Shown here: positions 1 to 6,740 of the stretch, in pieces
How the letters are laid out: the number at the start of each line of letters is the position of its first letter
Numbering within the stretch: the stretch's first letter is position 1
Assembly: GCA_938023885.1 (NCBI GenBank)
Contig: CALJCU010000067.1
Coordinates: forward strand, 1 to 18,835
DNA from: an uncultured Prevotella sp.
GTDB taxonomy: Bacteria; Bacteroidota; Bacteroidia; Bacteroidales; Bacteroidaceae
Direction of reading: 5' to 3'
DNA: 18,835 bases
Translations under genes and position numbers: made by a program
The notes under the pieces: generated by a model
Seen by the model: the letters and a program-made list of their open reading frames with translations, nothing else
Database searches by the model: none
Told to the model about the DNA's origin: nothing

Positions 1-315
1 CATGCACTTGACCTTTACCGACTTGCCGGCCTTCCACGTGGCGAGGAGCTCCTTCACGCCGAACTCGCTCTCATTGTAGAAAGCAAGACCCTCAAAGGAA
101 ATCATGATGGAGAGTCCGGTGACGCCGGTGCTCTTCCACAGTCCTGCCGACAGCTTCTTGCTGGCCAGGGGCTTCACGGCCCGGTCCTTGGTCTCGGTGT
201 CGAAGGTCGTGGTGTGCGAGGTGCAGTGGCCGATAGCCTTCTCACCGATATAGAGCAGCATGTCGCTGCCGTTAACATATCCACTCTTTACGGTTGTTGT
301 TGTTCCGTTTGGCAT
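1..315 (-). CDS. Phage tail tube (major tail) protein, C-terminus cut by window edge
   Basis: A 105-codon open frame begins at the ATG complementary to 313-315 and runs off the window start, so the C-terminus is missing. The N-terminus MPNGTTTTVKSGYVNGSDML is followed by LLYIGEKAIGHCTSHTTTF and later by SIMISFEGLAFYNESEFG. This spacing of short beta strands resembles major tail tube proteins of the TP901-1/phage_tail_2 type seen in Bacteroidales siphovirus-like prophages, which stack as hexameric rings to form the tail tube. Its place after the head-tail connector and tail completion genes, in the same direction, fits the standard HK97-type order. The family call comes from pattern and position; a general major-tail assignment is safer than an exact family. 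Confidence 0.7.
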   Translation of the reverse strand, partial: MPNGTTTTVKSGYVNGSDMLLYIGEKAIGHCTSHTTTFDTETKDRAVKPLASKKLSAGLWKSTGVTGLSIMISFEGLAFYNESEFGVKELLATWKAGKSVKVKCM

Positions 316-359
316 AGTTGTAATCTTTAATAGTTATCGTTAATTATGTATGCTCCATG

Positions 360-779
360 TCAGCACACCCGGCAATTGATGCTCACCACCCGGTCGTAGC
401 AGTCCGTGTCCACGTCACCGCTGAAACCGGTAATCTTGGAGCAGTCTATCTTGATCGTGCTTCCGTCGCTGAAGGCGTGGGTTATCGTGCTCCCGCTCAG
501 CGAGGCGCGGCACACCTCTGCCATGTCCACAGCGTCCCCGTAATGGGTGGCGAAGCAGTGGAGGGTCACGGTGCACGAGTCGAGGAACGACGAACGGCTC
601 TTGTCGTTCGTCTCTATGTCTCCGTCTACCTGGTAGATGATGTAGGGCAGCGTGACATCCGTACGGGCCTTGTCGGGGAAAACGCCGTTGATGGCGTTCC
701 CGAACACGCTCCTCAGACAGCCTGCCACTGCTTCACCGGCTGACAGAGCCGTGCGCTTCTTTATCTTGATACCGTCCAT
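360..779 (-). CDS. DUF3168-like tail completion / tail terminator protein
   Basis: This 139-residue protein starts at the ATG complementary to 777-779, only 3 bases after the stop of the head closure gene upstream. The features LPYIIYQVDGD (about residues 44-54), a central strand-rich part CTVTLHCFATHYGDAVDMAEV and a basic N-terminal helix resemble DUF3168-type tail completion proteins, which form a ring joining the finished tail to the head. Its length matches that family, and its position between the head closure and tail tube genes is where this protein is expected. It belongs to the leftward structural operon. The function is inferred from family resemblance and synteny. Confidence 0.65.
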   Translation of the reverse strand: MDGIKIKKRTALSAGEAVAGCLRSVFGNAINGVFPDKARTDVTLPYIIYQVDGDIETNDKSRSSFLDSCTVTLHCFATHYGDAVDMAEVCRASLSGSTITHAFSDGSTIKIDCSKITGFSGDVDTDCYDRVVSINCRVC

Positions 780-783
780 CTGC

Positions 784-1110
784 TTACATGTTTATGAGTT
801 GTGCGTCCGCCTCGACATAGCCGCGGGTCTTATACCTCCGCGGGTCTTTCCTCACCAGATACGTGCGGTCTTCCCATACGATACGGCTGCCGACCTTGAT
901 CTTGTCAGTATAGCGGACCACGAACGTGCACTCACCCGAGGGGGCGGTGTCGCCGTCCCCGGTGTTCACGCCCTGGCTCTTGTACGTCACATGGGCGTGC
1001 ATACGGGGTATGGTATCCTCCCATGTCTCGCGCATCTCTCCATACGTGTCCGCCGATCTGACGGCATTCTGTACCTTGATGATACTGTCCATCTGACTTG
1101 TCACGATCAT
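784..1110 (-). CDS. Phage head closure (head-tail adaptor) protein
   Basis: A 108-residue protein on the minus strand. It has the pattern of phage_H_T_join/SPP1 gp16-like head closure proteins: a short N-terminal helix, then ETWEDTIPRMHAHV, a variable loop GVNTGDGDTAPSG, then the strands ECTFVVRYTDKIKVGSRIVWEDRTYLV and a short tail. Such proteins sit under the connector ring and stop DNA leaking from the filled head. The start at 1110 is preceded by a GAAGG-like ribosome site. A second ATG 6 codons in (MDSIIKV) is possible. The gene lies 5 bases after the upstream connector gene's stop, consistent with one transcript. Confidence 0.65.
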   Translation of the reverse strand: MIVTSQMDSIIKVQNAVRSADTYGEMRETWEDTIPRMHAHVTYKSQGVNTGDGDTAPSGECTFVVRYTDKIKVGSRIVWEDRTYLVRKDPRRYKTRGYVEADAQLINM

Positions 1111-1115
1111 AGCCT

Positions 1116-1442
1116 TCAGCCATTAGTATGGACGAGCTCGCGCATCTGTGCGATGAGTGCGGTCACGCCCAGGGGTGCTACATGAATCTGCTGCATCGTA
1201 CCGGCACTGCGGGTCGTAGTGATCCAGTAGTCCGTCAGCATGCACACTGCCTGGAGATAAAGGTTATGAAGCTCCCCGCCATCGCTGACGGCTGCTTGGA
1301 AGGCAGCCAGGTCTCTCCACTGGCACGCACGGGCTACAAAAGCCTCGGCGTTGTCTCCCTCCTGACGGAGATAGGATTCGTCGTCGATGCCCTCGTCAAA
1401 ACGCGTGTGCTGTTTCAGATATTCAGTGCTGACTATGCTCAT
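1116..1442 (-). CDS. Phage head-tail connector protein (gp6-like)
   Basis: A 108-residue, mostly helical protein. Residues such as STEYLKQHTRFDEGIDDESYL, the segment NAEAFVARACQW and a C-terminal helix DYWITTTRSAGTMQQIHVAP match the style of HK97 gp6-like connector proteins (phage_connect_1, 'possible DNA packaging'). These form a ring below the portal. The long helices and the conserved position directly after the major capsid gene support this. It is separated from the capsid gene by about 27 bases and from the head closure gene by 5, as expected for an operon. The call rests on helical pattern and gene order. Confidence 0.7.
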   Translation of the reverse strand: MSIVSTEYLKQHTRFDEGIDDESYLRQEGDNAEAFVARACQWRDLAAFQAAVSDGGELHNLYLQAVCMLTDYWITTTRSAGTMQQIHVAPLGVTALIAQMRELVHTNG

Positions 1443-1469
1443 AACCTTTGTCTCTTGATGTTATACTGA

Positions 1470-2672
1470 TCAGACACCAACCCCAGCCTTCTTGGTGAGG
1501 ATGGCGAAGGCCTCCTGACGAAGAACGGTGATGGCGAAATCTACGTTGAGAACGAAGTCGATGGCGTTCTTACGGGCCTGGGAGTAAGGATCGACGATGA
1601 TGTTCATGTCGCCGAACAGACCCATGGGCGCATACTTGAACGCGCCGAAGTACACGGCTCCCTCCTTGGCATAGCTCGTGGTGAACACGGGCACGCCGTT
1701 GATCTTGCCGTTCTCGTCTACGATGGCCTGGTTGCTGCCCTGCCATTTCGGTGTTGCCTCGAGCAGGCCCTTGGTCGTCTCGGTCATCACGTAGGCGAGA
1801 CCCTCAGGCATGATGTTCTTAGACAGCACGGCGCTCTTAAGGGCGATAATGTCCTTCAGCGAAGGAGCGTCGCCGGTGTAGGTCGTGGCGGTCTTGGCGT
1901 TGACGAACGGACCTACAAGGTTGGTTGCGTCGGTCGTGGTCTCCTTTCCGTTATCGTACTTCTTCAGCTTTGTAGTGGAGAACTCCACCTTGTTGATGAG
2001 AGCGGCCACGGACTTCGGGATGTACTGTGTGGCAACAGTCTCGATAAGGCCCTCGGTCTCGTTGATGGTCTCGCGGGTGATGGGCACGGCGATGCCGACG
2101 CGCTCAGGACGGGCGATGAGCTTGCTCAATGGGATCTTGGAGTCGCCAAGGGCAACACCCTCGTCGTTGATGGTGGCCTCGAAAGCCTCGACAACAGGCC
2201 ACTGGTAGTTGCCCTTCAGACCGGTGAGCAGAGGCTGGCCGAGTGTCTGGAGAATGGTGTTGGCCCACAGAGGCTCTACAATCTGACCCGTAGTGATGGA
2301 GAACGGGTTGGTGCCTGTCAGACCGTGGGCTGCGTAGCCGGACGTGTTGCCGCCGAAGGCGTCACGCTTGATCATGCTGCGCGCAATGGTCATCTCGAAA
2401 CGCTGGCCGTTGCTGATGGCCTCACGCATCTTCTGGTTCATGTCCTGCACGTTGTCCTCGCGCACCTTGCCTAAGAATGCGGTGTTGGCCTTGATCTTCA
2501 TGTCGAGAATCTGCTGCTCGCGCTCAAGGCTGCGGATCTCGGCCTTCTCTGCGTCGGTGTAGCTCTCGCGCTCCTTGTCTTTCTCAAGACCTTCCGCAAG
2601 CTCCTCACGGCGCTTGCCGATAGTCTCAAGGCGGTCGTATGCCGCACGGAAATCAAATACTTTCTTTTCCAT
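1470..2672 (-). CDS. HK97-fold major capsid protein with N-terminal scaffold domain
   Basis: A 400-residue protein that builds the icosahedral shell. Roughly residues 1-75 are a charged coiled coil (RRLE/EELAEGLEKDKERE/KAEIRSLEREQQ), the typical delta domain that acts as an internal scaffold and is removed by the prohead protease. The rest carries the HK97 fold, including RPERVGIAVPITRETINETEG and the C-terminal block GVPVFTTSYAKEGAVYFGAF, followed by VDPYSQARKNAIDFVL, VDFAITVLRQEAFAIL. The gene follows the protease gene with a 19-base gap whose AT-rich leader is usual for Bacteroidetes translation starts. No frameshift is seen. Exact cleavage position cannot be read from sequence alone. Confidence 0.9.
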   Translation of the reverse strand: MEKKVFDFRAAYDRLETIGKRREELAEGLEKDKERESYTDAEKAEIRSLEREQQILDMKIKANTAFLGKVREDNVQDMNQKMREAISNGQRFEMTIARSMIKRDAFGGNTSGYAAHGLTGTNPFSITTGQIVEPLWANTILQTLGQPLLTGLKGNYQWPVVEAFEATINDEGVALGDSKIPLSKLIARPERVGIAVPITRETINETEGLIETVATQYIPKSVAALINKVEFSTTKLKKYDNGKETTTDATNLVGPFVNAKTATTYTGDAPSLKDIIALKSAVLSKNIMPEGLAYVMTETTKGLLEATPKWQGSNQAIVDENGKINGVPVFTTSYAKEGAVYFGAFKYAPMGLFGDMNIIVDPYSQARKNAIDFVLNVDFAITVLRQEAFAILTKKAGVGV

Positions 2673-2691
2673 TTCTAAATATATTTAGTGG

Positions 2692-3486
2692 TTAATAATT
2701 GATGAACTCTCTCAGTGTGTCCACCGCTCTGCGGAGCTGGGTCACCTGCTCGCGCTTCAAGGCCTCGCGTTCCTTCGCCGCTGCTTGCAGGACGGCTTCC
2801 GCCTCGCGCTGCTTGCTCTCGGCTGCATCAAGTGCCGCACGGTCTGCCTTCAAGTCTGCCTCACGCACCATCTTCATGGCGGTGCGGTCGAAGGTATAGC
2901 CGTCGGGAGCTTCGCGAGCAACGCACTCCGTCTGCTCATAGGCGGCATTGCCCGTCAGCGTGAAGTCTTTGATGCTGTCTATCCTCCACACGTGACGCAG
3001 AAGGATGTCGTTGCCGTCAGCGTCCTTCTCGCCCGATGCCTCATAGGTCACGGCCTCCGGGTCCATCTCGTCCGTGGAGTACACGAAGGAGCAGCCGTCG
3101 AGGTCGCCCCTGCGGACAAGCTCAAGGGCCTTGTCGCCGTCTGCGGTGCGGGCAACGTCGGCATTGAACTGCGTACCCAGGCCGTCAACGGTATAGCTGA
3201 GCGTGCCCTTGCCGTTCTTCGAGCGGGCTATGACCAACTCGCGGTCGTGGAACATGGTCAGCGGGATGTTGCACTTGTCAAGCATCTCACGGGTCACGCA
3301 GCCCGGCTCGAGGATCTCGTAGTAAGGGTTCCACCAGTCGTGCAACAGAACGCTGCGGACACCGAACTTCAGCACGTAACCCTCAATGGTACGGCTCTCG
3401 GAACCTCCCTCTGACTCACGGATGCGAAGGTCTGCCTGAAAGCTGGCCTCTCTGCGTATCATCTTTGTCGTTATTTTGCGTTCCAT
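2692..3486 (-). CDS. HK97-family prohead protease (peptidase S78-like)
   Basis: A 264-residue maturation protease that cuts the scaffold domain from the major capsid protein. The N-terminal strand ESRTIEGYVLKFG, the motif NIPLTMFHD with the expected catalytic His at residue 80, and RRGDLDGCSFVY with the expected catalytic Ser at residue 133 fit the herpesvirus-like fold of this family. From about residue 208 to the end there is a coiled coil (KADRAALDAAESKQREAEAV and onward), which probably docks to the capsid scaffold. It lies between portal and capsid genes, the standard place. The start at the ATG complementary to 3484-3486 follows an AT-rich leader. Confidence 0.88.
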   Translation of the reverse strand: MERKITTKMIRREASFQADLRIRESEGGSESRTIEGYVLKFGVRSVLLHDWWNPYYEILEPGCVTREMLDKCNIPLTMFHDRELVIARSKNGKGTLSYTVDGLGTQFNADVARTADGDKALELVRRGDLDGCSFVYSTDEMDPEAVTYEASGEKDADGNDILLRHVWRIDSIKDFTLTGNAAYEQTECVAREAPDGYTFDRTAMKMVREADLKADRAALDAAESKQREAEAVLQAAAKEREALKREQVTQLRRAVDTLREFINY

Positions 3487-3560
3487 ATCGTTTTAATTTA
3501 TTTTATCTTTTCGTTATGTTATTTTAATCCTCACCAGCCGTTTTTGTCTGACAAAATCGG

Positions 3561-4802
3561 TCAACGCCCTTTCTCCGGCTTCTGATTGGGATCGGTGCCC
3601 CACAGCTTGCCGCTCTTCAACGGGACGAGGTTCGCGCTGACCAAGGCCGTGTCGCCTCCGTCCGTAGAAGGCATGTTTTCCATCTGACGGATGTCGTTGG
3701 CACTGAACGCGCCGATTTCCTCCATCGTCTTATAGTAGTTGGCCTTGCTCTGAAGGTCGAGAGAGTAAACACCGCTGCGGTCATACATGATCTTCGCCTT
3801 GCCGAAACCCTTGCGGCCAATGAGCTTGCGGTTCAGCTCTGTCTCGATACGCTTCAATATCGGGTCCTGAGTGTTCACAAGGTAGTTGCGGTTGGCGTTC
3901 TCGGCACTCTTATAGTTCGTAGAGGTATCAGCGAAAACGAAAGAAGGCTCGACGCCGAAGAAACGGCAGATCTCGATCACCGTGAACTTTCGGCTCTCGA
4001 GAAACTGCATATCAGCCGAGCTCATGCTCACCGTCTTGACATCAACCTGCCCGGGGAGGCTCACGAAGTTGCGGCCCTTTATCCGGTAGTCGAGGTCATC
4101 GGCCAATGTGCTCAGCTGGTCATCCTGATACTCTCCATACCCGGTTACCCCGCTCTTGTCGTTCGTCACGAAGGCTTTCACGTTGCCGCCATTGCTGAAA
4201 CGGCTCGCGGTCTCTCCGTCGCCTGCCGTCGCTATCTCGATGGTGCGGCGGGCATGCTCCAGCACGCTCACGCCAGTCTTGCTGTCGTGCGAGTGAAGGA
4301 ACAGATGGATAATCTCGCCCTCTCCGAAGGTCCCGTCCACGGCATTGTAAGCATCGTGGATAGTATACAGGTCGTTGAGGTAGTCGTGGCTGACAAGCCA
4401 CGGACGGCACAACACCATGTCGGTAATCTCACCGTCAACCTTCCGCGGATAGATATAGGCATTTCCCCAAAGAAGCATGTCCTTTACCGCCATAGACCAC
4501 ATCGTGTAAGACGACATCAGTGGGTTAGGCTCAACGGAGAGCATGTATTCCAACGGAGAGTTGGCAGCGACATTGAAGTAACCTCCATTTCGCAGCATGT
4601 AGTGAAGAGGGAGACCGGCCACGCTGTCCGACAGTACACTCACGCACCGGTAGACCGTGGCCACGGCCATATCATCAGTGCCTCCCGTGATCTGCAAAGG
4701 AGAACCGTAGCGTGGCCCCGTGCCTCTCGGCGCCCCGCCGCTCTCCCGCCTCATGGCTCTAACCTGCTGAAGACCTTTTCCTATGTTGGACCAAATACTC
4801 AT
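3561..4802 (-). CDS. HK97-family phage portal protein
   Basis: The portal is the dodecameric ring at the unique vertex through which terminase pumps DNA. The predicted protein has 413 residues from MSIWSNIGKGLQQVRAM. Family marks include DMAVATVYRCVSVLSDSVAG, NPLMSSYTMWSMAVKDMLLWGNAYIYP, IIHLFLHSHDSKTGVS and the conserved EICRFFGVEPSFVFADTSTNYKSAE with NTQDPILKRIETELNRKL. An open frame continues upstream to 4928, but that part is rich in Arg, Gln and Pro and looks like intergenic DNA. A start at 4802 gives the usual family length and has AAAGGG about 10 bases upstream; MIKGNKQ at 4823 is an alternative. It is followed by the prohead protease after 74 AT-rich bases. Confidence 0.88.
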   Translation of the reverse strand: MSIWSNIGKGLQQVRAMRRESGGAPRGTGPRYGSPLQITGGTDDMAVATVYRCVSVLSDSVAGLPLHYMLRNGGYFNVAANSPLEYMLSVEPNPLMSSYTMWSMAVKDMLLWGNAYIYPRKVDGEITDMVLCRPWLVSHDYLNDLYTIHDAYNAVDGTFGEGEIIHLFLHSHDSKTGVSVLEHARRTIEIATAGDGETASRFSNGGNVKAFVTNDKSGVTGYGEYQDDQLSTLADDLDYRIKGRNFVSLPGQVDVKTVSMSSADMQFLESRKFTVIEICRFFGVEPSFVFADTSTNYKSAENANRNYLVNTQDPILKRIETELNRKLIGRKGFGKAKIMYDRSGVYSLDLQSKANYYKTMEEIGAFSANDIRQMENMPSTDGGDTALVSANLVPLKSGKLWGTDPNQKPEKGR

Positions 4803-4918
4803 CTGTTTGTTTCCCTTTATCATTTCTTTATCCGCCAGTGCTCCGTTCGTGACTCGCCTGAGTTCTTGCAGGCGGTCGCCCCGTCGCCTGCGATTGCCCG
4901 TCGTCTGCGGTTGTGTAG

Positions 4919-4937
4919 GCGGCTGCACCGCAGCCGC
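4919..4937. repeat. Palindrome copy 1, GCGGCTGC-ACC-GCAGCCGC
   Basis: A perfect 8-base-pair inverted repeat with a 3-base loop lies in the gap between the portal gene and the small Cys-containing gene. It has almost the same sequence as the copies at 5254-5272 and 9597-9615. No T tract follows it on either strand, so it is not a normal intrinsic terminator. It is probably a small extragenic palindromic repeat. Confidence 0.7.
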
Positions 4938-4958
4938 TCTATCCCTCGGACAATCGCC

Positions 4959-5177
4959 CTATGTGCCATTTCCGCACCATGAGCATTGATAGGCTCTGTA
5001 GCCATTTAACCGAAAATACCGGTTGCTCTCGATGTAGTTGTCAGCGCTCGCCTCGTTATCGAAGGCCTGCTTAGGCTTCCACCCGCGCTCACCGTCCTTG
5101 CGGCAGTAGTGTTCGCGTGGTATGGCCCTGCGGCTCATCGGTCTCTTATCGTTGTACGTCTTACGGCTCATATCCAT
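4959..5177 (-). CDS. Small phage protein with C-terminal CxxC, unknown function
   Basis: A 72-residue protein, first in the leftward operon. It is basic, with RRAIPREHYCRKDGERGWKPKQAF followed by a short helix EASADNYIESNRYFRLNGYRAYQC and ending CSWCGNGT. The layout (tryptophan/phenylalanine turn, helix, then Y-x-C-xx-C-G near the end) recalls small zinc-ribbon-like proteins that are common near phage packaging genes, but I cannot name a family. A start 2 codons later (MSRKTYND) is equally possible. The gap to the portal gene is about 156 bases and contains a palindrome. It may bind DNA; this is only inference. Confidence 0.5.
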   Translation of the reverse strand: MDMSRKTYNDKRPMSRRAIPREHYCRKDGERGWKPKQAFDNEASADNYIESNRYFRLNGYRAYQCSWCGNGT

Positions 5178-5253
5178 AATTACAGGAAGGAGCCGCCAAT
5201 CGGAGCCACCAACCCCCGCCTCCTATAAGCGCCTCTACCCAAAGGTCGTGTAT

Positions 5254-5272
5254 GCCGCTGCACCGCAGCGGC
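5254..5272. repeat. Palindrome copy 2, GCCGCTGC-ACC-GCAGCGGC
   Basis: A perfect 8-base-pair inverted repeat with the same ACC loop as copy 1 and the same downstream CAAAA as copy 3. It sits in the divergent gap between the leftward head operon and the rightward terminase operon. Confidence 0.75.
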
Positions 5273-5286
5273 AAAAGACAAAAAAA

Positions 5287-5302
5287 AGCGCCGCCAGGCG
5301 CT
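5287..5302 (-). terminator. Minus-strand intrinsic terminator-like hairpin
   Basis: Read on the minus strand, AGCGCC-TGGC-GGCGCT is a 6-base-pair stem with a 4-base loop, followed at once by a run of eight T (complement of 5279-5287). This is a good intrinsic terminator shape for leftward transcripts. It lies upstream of all leftward genes, so it would end antisense transcription coming from the terminase operon or act as an attenuator for a leader starting further right. Confidence 0.5.
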
Positions 5303-5321
5303 TAATATCAGCTATTTTCCG

Positions 5322-5329
5322 TATCTTTG
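5322..5329 (+). promoter_or_regulatory. Bacteroidetes -7 promoter element for the terminase operon
   Basis: TATCTTTG matches the Bacteroidetes -7 consensus TAnnTTTG. It lies about 58 bases before the first ATG of the rightward operon at 5388. I see no good -33 TTTG at the usual 19-21 base spacing. No similar element was found in the gap for the leftward head operon. Confidence 0.55.
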
Positions 5330-5387
5330 CACATAGAGCGTTGAATCGCTCCAAATCTTCAATTTATAATCTTACTATCGTTCTATT

Positions 5388-5645
5388 ATGCGCATCTCTA
5401 TTTTTAGAAACAAGAAAGTACAGCTCTGTTCAGACTACGAAGCCGTCATGGAGGTCGTGTTCGTGATCGCCGTATTCCTTTTCATGGCCGGCGTTGTGTG
5501 GTTGTGCGCGCTTGCGCACCCTGCTCTTGCCTTCACGGTAGGATCTTTACTGCTCGCGGCCATATCAGCGCTCGCCGTTCTCTATTACAAAGGCAGAGCC
5601 GCCATCGAGTCAGAAACCGACGACGATGATAGGCAGCAGTCATAG
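5388..5645 (+). CDS. Small two-helix membrane protein, unknown function
   Basis: An 85-residue protein, first in the rightward operon. Residues about 20-43 (MEVVFVIAVFLFMAGVVWLC) and about 47-67 (LAFTVGSLLLAAISALAVLYY) are two strongly hydrophobic segments, separated by a short AHPA turn. The N-terminus is short and basic and the C-terminus is acidic (ESETDDDDRQQS). A holin has this general form, but so do many unrelated small membrane proteins, and the place before HNH and terminase genes is not typical for lysis. Its last 20 bases overlap the HNH start, suggesting coupled translation. I do not assign a function. Confidence 0.55.
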   Translation: MRISIFRNKKVQLCSDYEAVMEVVFVIAVFLFMAGVVWLCALAHPALAFTVGSLLLAAISALAVLYYKGRAAIESETDDDDRQQS

Positions 5646-5985
5646 CCCAGAATACGACAAGTGGATCCATTCCGCGGCATGGCAGAAAATGCGAAGGTCG
5701 AAACTCTCGCAGAACCCGTTGTGCGAAGACTGCCTCGCTCATGGACGGTTCGTCTCCGCTACAGAGGTGCACCATGTCTATCCCGTCGACGACGCGACGA
5801 ACCGCTCAGAGCGAGAAAAGCGGATGTTCGACTTCCACAACCTCCGCTCCCTCTGCCACGCTTGCCATATCAAGGAGCACCAGATGCTCGGACGCTCAGG
5901 AAGCAAGAAAGCGGCAAAGAAGAAAAACACGTCGAGGCTTGAAGCCTTCTGCAACAAGTTCGGCATAGAAAAGGACAACACATGA
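5626..5985 (+). CDS. Phage HNH endonuclease next to terminase
   Basis: A 119-residue HNH nuclease. Two zinc-binding CxxC pairs are visible (C33-C36 in PLCEDC and C77-C80 in SLCHAC), surrounding the beta-beta-alpha-metal core: EVHHVYPVDD (H49-H50), FHNLRSL with N72, and HIKEH (H81, H85). In HK97-like phages an HNH protein encoded beside the terminase helps the terminase cut concatemeric DNA during packaging. The Lys-rich tail (KKAAKKKNTS) may bind DNA. The gene overlaps the membrane protein by 20 bases and its TGA overlaps the terminase small subunit ATG (ATGA), so translation is likely coupled. Confidence 0.85.
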   Translation: MIGSSHSPEYDKWIHSAAWQKMRRSKLSQNPLCEDCLAHGRFVSATEVHHVYPVDDATNRSEREKRMFDFHNLRSLCHACHIKEHQMLGRSGSKKAAKKKNTSRLEAFCNKFGIEKDNT

Positions 5986-6737
5986 AGAAGAAAACAGACC
6001 ATAACGAGGAAGAAGCGCTCAAAGCCTCCTTCCTCTCGGCCATGAAGGTCTCGAAAGGCATCATCTCGACAGCATGTCAGGCCGTAGGCATCTCACGGCA
6101 GAAGTATTACCGATGGCTTGAGAGCGATTCCGGGTTCCGCATGAAGGCCTCGGAGGTCAACGAGGAACAGATAGACCACGTGGAAGGCAAGCTGCTCAAC
6201 CGTATCGAGGAAGGAGACACCACGGCCATCATCTTCTACCTCAAGACCAAAGGAAAGGCGCGTGGTTACTCCGAGAAGGCGGCAGAGAACAACAACCGGC
6301 TGCCTGAGCAGTCGCCAAAGCCCCTGCCGGCGGCATCGGTGCAGAAGATGGCAGAGAAAACCGCCAGGACCATCGAGAAGAAGGTATCGTCGAAGAAACG
6401 CTACATCATCAAGCTGCTAAAGGACAACGGAAAATTCGCCGCCGAGCTCACCTATCAGGTCGAGATCACCGCACGCCTCCTGGTACGTGCCGAGCAACAG
6501 AGCGAGGAAATGGCTGCGCCCGATTACCAGCCGATAACCGTCGAGTACAGCCGTGAGGGAAACGAGCGGCGCACCGTCAACCCATTGGAGAGACTCCACG
6601 CGGAAACCCTCCGGCAGGCGCAACGGGCACTTGCCGCACTCGGAATGAACACCGACTCCAAACAGAAGCTCGAAGGACCAGACGATGCCCTCCAAAACTT
6701 CATGGACGACTTCAAGGATGACGACAACAACGATTAA
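5982..6737 (+). CDS. Terminase small subunit, apparent two-domain fusion
   Basis: A 251-residue DNA-recognition subunit of the packaging motor. Residues about 15-100 contain a helix-turn-helix (IISTACQAVGISRQKYYRWL) and the segment DTTAIIFYLKTKGKARGYSEK, typical of phBC6A51-like small terminases. Residues about 138-225 (YIIKLLKDNGKFAAELTYQV, then VNPLERLHAETLRQAQRALA, LGM) have the pattern of P27-family small terminases. A Pro/Ala and Lys-rich linker joins them, and the tail is acidic (DDFKDDDNND). Most small terminases have only one of these modules, in 130-180 residues. The start overlaps the HNH stop; the large subunit begins 3 bases after this gene. Confidence 0.75.
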   Translation: MKKKTDHNEEEALKASFLSAMKVSKGIISTACQAVGISRQKYYRWLESDSGFRMKASEVNEEQIDHVEGKLLNRIEEGDTTAIIFYLKTKGKARGYSEKAAENNNRLPEQSPKPLPAASVQKMAEKTARTIEKKVSSKKRYIIKLLKDNGKFAAELTYQVEITARLLVRAEQQSEEMAAPDYQPITVEYSREGNERRTVNPLERLHAETLRQAQRALAALGMNTDSKQKLEGPDDALQNFMDDFKDDDNND

Positions 6738-6740
6738 GCA

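Noticed and set aside
652..1185. 177-codon plus-strand open frame across the tail completion and head closure genes
   Set aside because: It crosses two well-placed minus-strand genes and has no recognisable content.
2785..3414. 209-codon plus-strand open frame opposite the prohead protease
   Set aside because: The protease frame has catalytic His and Ser motifs; the antisense frame shows none.
4803..4928. N-terminal extension of the portal protein
   Set aside because: The extra residues are Arg/Gln/Pro-rich and unlike portal proteins; a start at 4802 has a better ribosome site and normal length.
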